Assembly (NCBI RefSeq): GCF_000377765.1
Contig: NZ_KB898686.1
Span: 1-33,090, forward strand
DNA from: Gracilibacillus lacisalsi DSM 19029
Lineage (GTDB): Bacteria; Bacillota; Bacilli; Bacillales; Amphibacillaceae
Direction of reading: 5' to 3'
Length of the DNA stretch: 33,090 bases
Below the pieces are notes generated by a model. It did no database searches. It saw only the letters and a list, made by a program, of their open reading frames with translations, and was not told the DNA's origin. This document shows, in pieces, positions 27,667 to 33,090 of this stretch. How positions within the stretch are numbered: the stretch's first letter is position 1; each line of letters opens with the position of its first letter. Made by a program: the position numbers and the translations under genes.

Positions 27667-27719
27667 GTTAACTTTCACTCCTTAAGGATTCCGTCCATAT
27701 GAACGTATCAGTCATACCA

Positions 27720-27748
27720 ATTATAGTGATACTTTTCCAAAATGACAA
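27720..27748 (-). promoter_or_regulatory. ychF promoter
   Basis: On minus, TTGTCA (27748-27743) and a perfect TATAAT (27725-27720) are 17 bp apart, about 54 bp upstream of ychF. Confidence 0.75.
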
Positions 27749-27762
27749 GTTATTAAAAAACG

Positions 27763-27791
27763 AAAATCAAGGGCATTAACCCCTTGATTTT
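27763..27791 (-). terminator. Terminator downstream of the DUF951 gene
   Basis: A perfect 11-bp stem (AAAATCAAGGG at 27763-27773, CCCTTGATTTT at 27781-27791), followed on minus by CGTTTTTTAAT. Confidence 0.88.
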
Positions 27792-27852
27792 CCAATTTCC
27801 CTCTATTGAAAAAATGATTTATTACCTTTCAGCATATTAGAAAAAATGATTT

Positions 27853-27868
27853 TGTTTCACGTGAAACA
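27853..27868. promoter_or_regulatory. parS: parS centromere site
   Basis: TGTTTCACGTGAAACA is a perfect 16-bp palindrome and an exact match to the parS consensus TGTTNCACGTGAAACA. Spo0J/ParB binds here and spreads as a clamp; its gene lies 2.4 kb to the right. Confidence 0.95.
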
Positions 27869-27885
27869 TTTTTATGAAAATTATT

Positions 27886-28080
27886 TCATTCCTGATGTTC
27901 GAGTACTCGTTTCATTTTTTGTTCGAATCGTTTACGTGGTAACATGACACTATGCCCACATCCTTCACACTTAATTCGAATATCCATGCCCATGCGGATA
28001 ATTTTCCAGCGATTCTCACCACATGGATGGGGCTTTTTCATTTCGACTACATCATTTAACTGAAATTCCTTGCGCTCCAT
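27886..28080 (-). CDS. yyzM: DUF951 zinc-ribbon-like protein (YyzM)
   Basis: A 64-residue cytoplasmic protein of the DUF951 family, normally found beside ychF in Bacillales. The central pattern HPCG followed by CEGCGH suggests a small metal-binding knuckle, and the protein is strongly basic, compatible with nucleic-acid binding. The family's function is unknown. The ribosome-binding site is GAGGTGAT. It follows the YkvI-type gene by 42 bp and is followed by parS and a strong terminator. Confidence 0.88.
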   Translation of the reverse strand: MERKEFQLNDVVEMKKPHPCGENRWKIIRMGMDIRIKCEGCGHSVMLPRKRFEQKMKRVLEHQE

Positions 28081-28122
28081 GTTATCACCTCAATCTTACA
28101 CGATATTCTGATACCTATTATA

Positions 28123-29133
28123 TTAGATTTTTTTATAAAAAGGAAATAGTAAGATAGCACAAAGTAAATATAAATTGACAATTCCATAAATGGGATAAAG
28201 AAATTCAATCAATGTCGAAAAGCCAATAGTTGTTAGCGGTGTGAGAATGATTAATAAAACGATGGTAATTTGCCATAAATGATATTTAAAGAAACGGCCA
28301 AGCCTTGTTACCAGTCCTAAAACACCTGAGATAGCTGTGGTAAATATAGCACACCATAGTAAGATTGACATTATAATATACGTGTAATTGGGATAATTCT
28401 TCAGTATCGCAAATAAAGGAATTTCATATAAAATAATGACCTCAGATATTTGAATTAAAGAATTATTATATAAAAAAGAGATAATTCCTAGAATCAAACC
28501 ACTACCAACACTTGCTATCACTATTTCACCATTTGATTCAATCTTTTCCCCTACTGCTCCTAACACAGCCAAGATGGACAAGATATTTAAAGCTGTAAAT
28601 GTAAAAGCAGCTGTCCAGTTTGCTTGATGATCTAACGATATGATGAATGGAAGTTGTTCATCTATTGAATAAATGACTAAAATCGATAATAAACCTATGA
28701 TTAATAAAGGTAGTATAATGACATTAAAAGTGAGCACCCCTTTAATACCTTTAATAAAAATCAAAATAATAAAAACAACTATAAAGAGTATGCCAATCCA
28801 TTTGGAAAGTTGAAAAGCTTCGAAGGTTGCACCACTTCCCGCTATCATAATCACAGTGGTGGACATAAGGTAGAAGAAAATCAAGATATCATAAAAACGT
28901 GCAATACGTTTCCCCAGAATAATCTCCAATAATGCGTAATAATTGGACGTTTGGTTTTGATAACCAACTTTCATTGTAATTGCAACAGAAGAAATAAATA
29001 ATAAGGTAAATAAAAGAATAGCCAGTCCACTTTCATGACCAAAAAATTGCCATAATTCTCTGCCTGAAGCATACCCTGCCCCAACCATTGTTCCTATAAT
29101 TAAGAACATCCATTTCGCACCCGATTTCCACAT
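28123..29133 (-). CDS. YkvI-family multi-pass membrane transporter-like protein
   Basis: A 336-residue integral membrane protein with about ten hydrophobic segments. The opening KWMFLIIGTMVGAGYASGRELWQFF is typical of YkvI-like proteins (shown in part: GTMVGAGYASGRE), which are distantly related to amino-acid/cation symporters; a glycine-rich unwound first helix is consistent with transport. The substrate is unknown. The ATG follows GGAGGCAAAG. It probably shares a transcript with the DUF951 gene. Repeat copy B lies upstream. Confidence 0.8.
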   Translation of the reverse strand: MWKSGAKWMFLIIGTMVGAGYASGRELWQFFGHESGLAILLFTLLFISSVAITMKVGYQNQTSNYYALLEIILGKRIARFYDILIFFYLMSTTVIMIAGSGATFEAFQLSKWIGILFIVVFIILIFIKGIKGVLTFNVIILPLLIIGLLSILVIYSIDEQLPFIISLDHQANWTAAFTFTALNILSILAVLGAVGEKIESNGEIVIASVGSGLILGIISFLYNNSLIQISEVIILYEIPLFAILKNYPNYTYIIMSILLWCAIFTTAISGVLGLVTRLGRFFKYHLWQITIVLLIILTPLTTIGFSTLIEFLYPIYGIVNLYLLCAILLFPFYKKI

Positions 29134-29270
29134 ATCTTTGCCTCCAAAAAAGCTTTAGATATATTAAAAATATGCGACGCAGGACAAAGGTATGAACAAA
29201 AAATCCATCACTTTAACAGTCACTAACCAAGCACTGATTGTCAGATACGAAATAGATACAAGCTTCCTGA

Positions 29271-29453
29271 GCGGACATTTAGTGCGTTATTTGAATAAAA
29301 ATCGCCTGTTTTTCGATGTTAGCGGACATTAAATCCCTTATTTGGTTCATTTCGGCTTCCATCAGCACTATTTTCGGGGAATAGCGGAATAGATGTCCGC
29401 GACCACCCTAAAAACGGCACTTTTGTTATAAATAACGGAACAAATGTCCGCGC
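29271..29453 (-). repeat. Dispersed nested-palindrome repeat, copy B
   Basis: About 183 bp, the reverse complement arrangement of copy A (17774-17954), with all four GCGGACAT/ATGTCCGC ends present and better preserved. It fills most of the 334 bp gap between the DUF554 and YkvI-type genes. No ORF lies within it. Confidence 0.85.
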
Positions 29454-29467
29454 TCTTTCTCAGTATG

Positions 29468-30175
29468 CTAAAATGCTATAAATCCATAGCTAAAGTAAAA
29501 AATAATGAATACAAAAATTGCTGGAAGGAAGTCTCCTATTTTTATTTTGGTGATGTTAAGAATATTTAAGCCAATTGCCAATATTAATAACCCCCCTATT
29601 GCAGTAACCTCATTGATAAATCCTTCTAAGATAGACTGCGGGAGCCAGTTATTAATTTGTACTGCTAGTAATGCAATCGAGCCTTGATAAAGAATAACTG
29701 GTATCACCGAAAAAATGACGCCATATCCTAATGTTGTCGTTAACACCATTGCCATGAAGCCATCTAAGAACGCTTTCGTATATAAGACTTCATGATCCCC
29801 TCTCAGTCCACCATCCAATGCACCGACAATACTCATTGCTCCAATGACAAAAATTAATGAAGCCGTTATAAATCCTTCTGTTAAATTACCATTGCGATCC
29901 TTACTTATCTTACCTTCTAGTTTTTGTCCAAGGATATTTAATTTATCTTCCAAATGGATACCTGCACCAATAATAGAGCCGAGTAATAGACTTAGCAAAA
30001 TTAAAATAATATTATCTGCTTGAATCGCCATTTGAATACCAATCAGTGCTACTACTAATCCAATTCCTTGTAAAGCAGTATTTTTAATTCTTTCAGGGAT
30101 ATTAGAAAAAACCAGACCAATAATGGTACCAATAATTATACATAAACCATTTACTAATGTTCCTAATAAAGCCAT
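29468..30175 (-). CDS. DUF554 family membrane protein (YdfK/YqgA-like)
   Basis: A 235-residue membrane protein with six to seven hydrophobic segments. GTLVNGLCIIIGTIIG at the start and GALDGGLRGDHEVLYTKA in the middle are typical of DUF554. The function is unproven; the repeated hydrophobic pattern suggests a channel or carrier. The ribosome-binding site AAGGTGG precedes the ATG at 30175. It lies 80 bp after spo0J beyond a terminator, and no clear promoter is seen in the gap, so partial read-through from soj-spo0J is possible. Confidence 0.85.
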   Translation of the reverse strand: MALLGTLVNGLCIIIGTIIGLVFSNIPERIKNTALQGIGLVVALIGIQMAIQADNIILILLSLLLGSIIGAGIHLEDKLNILGQKLEGKISKDRNGNLTEGFITASLIFVIGAMSIVGALDGGLRGDHEVLYTKAFLDGFMAMVLTTTLGYGVIFSVIPVILYQGSIALLAVQINNWLPQSILEGFINEVTAIGGLLILAIGLNILNITKIKIGDFLPAIFVFIIFYFSYGFIAF

Positions 30176-30212
30176 TATGCATCCACCTTCACCTATAGCA
30201 TAGTTTCACATG

Positions 30213-30249
30213 AAAAAGCCTGATCATTCGCACCCGCAAACAATCAGAC
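30213..30249 (-). terminator. soj-spo0J terminator
   Basis: On minus, GTCTGATTGTTTGC (30249-30236) pairs with GCGAATGATCAGGC (30231-30218), 13 of 14 positions counting G-U pairs, followed by TTTTT. Confidence 0.75.
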
Positions 30250-30255
30250 CAAATA

Positions 30256-31089
30256 TTATTCTATCTTATCTAAAATACGGTTTAAGTCTTCTTCCGAAAA
30301 GAATTCTATTTCAATTTTACCTTTTCTTTTTCCTTTGTTAATCTTTACATTCGTTCCAAAGTACTCTTTCAAATGATTTTCCTTTTCGGTAATAAAAATA
30401 TCCTTCTTTGGCTTTTTCTTTTTCTTCGGTTGCTGATTATTTAGTTCGTTTATTAATGCTTCTACTTGGCGGACATTTAATCTCTCTGTCGTAATCCGTT
30501 TCACTACTGGTTTGATTTTATTTTTATCCTTTAAACCTAATAAAGCTCTTCCATGTCCCATGGAAAGTGCTCCGTGGTTGATTTGGGCCATAACCTCTTC
30601 TGGCAAACTGAGAAGCCTTACCAGGTTCGCGATATGTGATCTACTTTTCCCTAATCGCTTAGCAAGTTGATCCTGTGTTGTACCTAACTCATTAATTAAA
30701 CGATCATATGCAGTTGCTTCTTCTATTGGAGTTAAATCCTCACGCTGAATATTTTCTAATAACGCTAACTCCATCATTTGTTCATCTGTTAAATCTTTAA
30801 TAATAACAGGTATTGTGTCTAAATTTGCTTCTTTAGCCGCTCTAAACCTTCTCTCACCTACAACAATTTCGTATCCTCTAATGCTCTTTCTTACTATCAA
30901 AGGTTGTAAGATACCATGTTGTAAAACAGATTCTTTTAATTCCTCGATCGCATCCGCTTCAAATACTTTTCGCGGTTGATACGGGTTTGGCCGGCACTTA
31001 CTCAGTTCTACCTCTTCAATCTTGTCAGAATCTTTTTCTTCTATTTCTGGAAAAAATGCATCTAACCCCTTACCTAATCCTCTAGCCAC
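30256..31089 (-). CDS. spo0J: Chromosome partitioning protein Spo0J (ParB)
   Basis: A 277-residue CTP-dependent clamp that loads at parS, spreads on DNA, recruits SMC and stimulates Soj. The N-terminal RGLGKGLDAFF is the Soj-interacting tail; the CTPase motif GERRFRAAK and ENIQRED are intact; the helix-turn-helix LAKRLGKSRSHIANLVRLL binds parS; the C-terminal dimer domain ends KIEIEFFSEEDLNRILDKIE. Length fits B. subtilis (282). The start is GTG at 31089, eight bases inside the end of soj, giving the family N-terminus; the TTG at 31095 is less likely. Confidence 0.96.
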   Translation of the reverse strand: MARGLGKGLDAFFPEIEEKDSDKIEEVELSKCRPNPYQPRKVFEADAIEELKESVLQHGILQPLIVRKSIRGYEIVVGERRFRAAKEANLDTIPVIIKDLTDEQMMELALLENIQREDLTPIEEATAYDRLINELGTTQDQLAKRLGKSRSHIANLVRLLSLPEEVMAQINHGALSMGHGRALLGLKDKNKIKPVVKRITTERLNVRQVEALINELNNQQPKKKKKPKKDIFITEKENHLKEYFGTNVKINKGKRKGKIEIEFFSEEDLNRILDKIE

Positions 31090-31843
31090 CAGCAATCACT
31101 TCCTTTGCTAAATCAAGGTAAACCTCTGCTCCTCTTGATTTAGAGTCATATGATATGATTGGTTGTCCATGACTTGGCGCTTCACCTAAACGAATATTAC
31201 GAGGTACTACCGTGTTATAGACTTTATCTTGAAAATACTTTTTCACTTCATCTATTACTTGCAATCCCAGATTCGTTCTAGCATCTAACATGGTTAAAAG
31301 AACTCCTTCTATCATCAGTTCTTTATTTAAATGTTTTTGCACTAACCGAATCGTGTTTAATAACTGACTTAATCCTTCTAATGCATAATACTCACATTGA
31401 ACTGGAATTAATACAGTATCTGAAGCTGTTAAGGCATTGATTGTTAGCAACCCTAGTGAAGGAGGACAATCAATGATAATATAATCATAATCATCCTTAA
31501 TACTATCAATAGCCTTCTTCAAACGAACTTCACGTGAAATAGTAGAAACTAATTCTATTTCAGCTCCAGCTAGCTGAATGGTTGCAGGTATTATTTCTAA
31601 GTTTTCGATATCTGTTTGTAAGCATACTTGTTTCGTTTCAATATCCTCTACTAACACGTCATATATACAATGACTTACATCTGCTTTATTAATCCCTACC
31701 CCACTTGTGGAATTACCTTGAGGATCTATATCAACAATTAATATTCTTTTATTAAGATGTGCTAAACATGCACTTAAATTAACAGAAGAAGTCGTTTTGC
31801 CGACGCCACCTTTTTGGTTTGCAACGGCTATTACTTTACCCAT
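31082..31843 (-). CDS. soj: ParA-family ATPase Soj
   Basis: A 253-residue ATPase (the same length as B. subtilis Soj) that with Spo0J controls origin segregation and modulates DnaA. The deviant Walker A KGGVGKTT, Walker A' DIDPQGN and Walker B YIIIDCPPSLG are intact. The ATG at 31843 follows AGAGGTAGGTG and gives MGKVIAVANQKGG; an ATG at 31864 would overlap that site. The noc terminator (31986-32014) separates it from noc, and its own promoter should lie in 31844-31985, though no strong -35 is evident. Confidence 0.96.
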   Translation of the reverse strand: MGKVIAVANQKGGVGKTTSSVNLSACLAHLNKRILIVDIDPQGNSTSGVGINKADVSHCIYDVLVEDIETKQVCLQTDIENLEIIPATIQLAGAEIELVSTISREVRLKKAIDSIKDDYDYIIIDCPPSLGLLTINALTASDTVLIPVQCEYYALEGLSQLLNTIRLVQKHLNKELMIEGVLLTMLDARTNLGLQVIDEVKKYFQDKVYNTVVPRNIRLGEAPSHGQPIISYDSKSRGAEVYLDLAKEVIAGG

Positions 31844-31985
31844 GGTGTCACCTACCTCTTGCATCTTTTCTCTTATTCTATCACTAATATTCTATTATAA
31901 ATAAATTTTTTTTGATTTTTAGCATTTTTAGTCAAAATGGTACAATTTATAAACCTGAAAATTCCTACTATCTTGCCAAAAAACA

Positions 31986-32014
31986 ACCCATCTTCCTAAC
32001 TTATAAAGATGGGT
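31986..32014 (-). terminator. noc terminator
   Basis: A perfect 9-bp stem (ACCCATCTT at 31986-31994, AAGATGGGT at 32006-32014), followed on minus by TTGTTTTTT. It lies 10 bp after the noc stop. Confidence 0.85.
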
Positions 32015-32024
32015 CATCATGTAA

Positions 32025-32825
32025 TCATTTTTTCTTAGGAATTTTGATCGTAATCTGATAAAAGTCATCATGATCCTGTTCATCAGTCTCTAAATCGATT
32101 CCGGTGTCCGATACCATGTCTAACGATTGCCTGATCGTGTTCATGGCAATTCTCATATCTTTGTTAACACCTTTTAATCGAGGCTTTTTGGCAGGCTTTT
32201 TCTTATCAGATAACATTCGTTCTATTTGTGCCTCTGTTTGTTTGACATTTAAATCTCGGTCTATAATCTGTTGCAAAATTTTCAGTTGAAGTTCTTCACT
32301 CTTTAAAGCGATCAAGGCACGAGCATGTCTCTCCGTAATCGTCTTCTGCAAAATAGCTTGTTGCACTGGTTCAGGCAATTTCAATAAGCGCATTTTATTT
32401 GCTATTGTCGATTGACTTTTCCCTAAGCGTTGGGCTAACGCTTCTTGTGTTAATTCATGCATCTCGATCAATTTCTCATATGCGACCGCTTCTTCGATTA
32501 CTGTCAGTTCCTCGCGTTGCAAGTTTTCAATTAACGCTACCGATGCCGTCTCTTTATCTGTCATCTCGCGAATAATTGCAGGAACCTTGTCCCAATTTAG
32601 GCTTTTTGCTGCTCGCCAACGTCTTTCCCCTGCAATTATTTCATATTTTTCCTCTTCCTCATCAAGAGACCGCACGACAATCGGCTGGATCATACCATGT
32701 GTATGTAGGGTTTGTGCTAATTCTTTGATTTTTTCTTCATTAAATATGGATCTAGGCTGGTAGCGATTTGCTTCAATAGCATCAACATCAATAAAAACCA
32801 CTTCATCCTGATTAGAGTGACCCAA
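32025..32825 (-). CDS. noc: Nucleoid occlusion protein Noc, 5' end removed by IS insertion
   Basis: A 266-codon reading frame covering nearly all of Noc, the ParB-like protein that binds Noc sites and blocks Z-ring assembly over the nucleoid. The ParB/CTPase domain ([20 protein letters not shown]), the helix-turn-helix ([22 protein letters not shown]) and the C-terminal dimer domain ([11 protein letters not shown]) are intact. The frame runs into IS sequence at 32830/32831 and stops at 32862-32864. The nominal TTG at 32825 has no ribosome-binding site. B. subtilis Noc begins with an amphipathic membrane-targeting helix (MKHSFSRFFGLG); that part is missing here. The gene is therefore probably silent or yields protein unable to bind membrane. 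Confidence 0.85.
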   Translation of the reverse strand: MGHSNQDEVVFIDVDAIEANRYQPRSIFNEEKIKELAQTLHTHGMIQPIVVRSLDEEEEKYEIIAGERRWRAAKSLNWDKVPAIIREMTDKETASVALIENLQREELTVIEEAVAYEKLIEMHELTQEALAQRLGKSQSTIANKMRLLKLPEPVQQAILQKTITERHARALIALKSEELQLKILQQIIDRDLNVKQTEAQIERMLSDKKKPAKKPRLKGVNKDMRIAMNTIRQSLDMVSDTGIDLETDEQDHDDFYQITIKIPKKK

Positions 32826-32839
32826 TAATATGAGACAGG

Positions 32840-32894
32840 AAAAAACACCCCCAGAGTCGTATTAATTATTTATCGACATTTGGAGGTGTTTTTT
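32840..32894. promoter_or_regulatory. IS-end hairpin masking the transposase ribosome-binding site
   Basis: Arms 32840-32859 and 32874-32894 form an imperfect stem of about 20 bp around a 14-base AT loop. The 3' arm contains GGAGGTG (32882-32888), the ribosome-binding site of OrfA. T runs on both sides make it terminator-like in both directions. Confidence 0.75.
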
Positions 32895-32897
32895 GTT

Positions 32898-33090
32898 ATG
32901 GGGAAGAAGATGGTTTATCCTGAAGAAATTAAAAGAGAAGTGATACGCTTAAAACTTTCTGGGGAACTAACGAACAAAGAGATTATGGAGAAGTTTGGTA
33001 TTAAAAATAAGACACAAATCAAAACTTGGATGAGATGGTATAGGAATGGTGAGGAGCACAGGTTAGCTCAACCAATTGGAAAACAATATG
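32898..33090 (+). CDS. IS3-family transposase OrfA, N-terminal part (truncated by window)
   Basis: The first 64 codons of a helix-turn-helix protein typical of the short upstream ORF of IS3-family elements: MGKKMVYPEEIKREVIRLKL, then LTNKEIMEKFGIKNKTQIKTW in part, with a tryptophan-rich stretch (WMRWYRNGE). OrfA binds the IS ends and is normally fused to the DDE catalytic ORF by ribosomal frameshifting. The ATG at 32898 follows GGAGGTG. It is open to the window end. Confidence 0.85.
   Translation, partial: MGKKMVYPEEIKREVIRLKLSGELTNKEIMEKFGIKNKTQIKTWMRWYRNGEEHRLAQPIGKQY

Larger units (their letters stand above)
32831..33090 (+). mobile_element. Left end of an IS3-type insertion sequence (continues beyond window)
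   Basis: Noc coding similarity ends at about 32830. From there TGAGACAGGAAAAAACACC begins with TG as IS3-family ends do, followed by a hairpin and a transposase OrfA on the plus strand. The right end, the second ORF and the target duplication lie outside the window, so the boundary at 32831 is inferred. Confidence 0.8.

Noticed and set aside
30202-30217. AGTTTCACATGAAAAA near the DUF554 gene as another parS.
   Set aside because: Three mismatches to parS, including the centre; not credible beside the perfect site.

Overview
The window is origin-proximal chromosome from an AT-rich low-GC Gram-positive bacterium of the family Bacillaceae, probably a halotolerant genus near Gracilibacillus, Virgibacillus or Oceanobacillus (genus is a guess). 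The order noc-soj-spo0J ... ychF-rpsF-ssb-rpsR ... yybS-gdpP-rplI-dnaC-purA-walRKHIJ-htrC is the conserved left side of the Bacillus replication origin. Nearly all core genes lie on the minus strand, so oriC should lie just beyond the right edge.

Layout. 1-4042 (+): accessory island with two tandem modules, each an exported lipoprotein followed by a lipase-like protein. The second module is complete and resembles the TilA immunity lipoprotein plus the TslA type VII-secreted 'reverse domain' phospholipase of Staphylococcus aureus. The first is cut by the window edge and its lipase is a frameshifted pseudogene. 4123-5082 (-): manA. 5171-5400: dense cluster of DnaA boxes. 5406-12315 (-): the six-gene cell-wall operon walR-walK-walH-walI-walJ-htrC. 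12500-13906 (-): exported LysM/G5/M23 cell-wall peptidase. 13907-14580: regulatory and repeat DNA, including a 3 x 51 bp palindromic tandem repeat. 14581-15870 (-): purA with a consensus promoter and paired PurBoxes. 16387-21403 (-): yybS-gdpP-rplI, then a 181 bp dispersed repeat, then dnaC. 21595-22371 (+): HAD phosphatase, convergent with serA (22518-24104, -). 24466-25088: two small membrane proteins. 25348-27666 (-): ychF and rpsF-ssb-rpsR with an S6:S18-type leader. 27853-27868: perfect parS. 27886-30175 (-): DUF951, YkvI-type and DUF554 proteins, with a second copy of the dispersed repeat. 30256-32825 (-): spo0J, soj and noc. 32831-33090: left end of an IS3-type element that has removed the 5' end of noc.

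How the genes work together. The core is replication (DnaC helicase, SSB, DnaA boxes), segregation and division-site control (Soj, Spo0J, parS, Noc), cell-wall homeostasis (WalRK and modulators, HtrC, M23 peptidase), c-di-AMP turnover (GdpP), translation (L9, S6, S18, YchF), and AMP and serine biosynthesis. The observations most worth follow-up are the duplicated toxin/immunity island, the DnaA-box cluster, the IS insertion that cuts off Noc's membrane-targeting end and carries a hairpin over its own transposase ribosome-binding site, the two dispersed repeat copies, the 51 bp palindrome array, and a terminator-like hairpin in the yybS-gdpP leader. No tRNA, rRNA or CRISPR array was seen.
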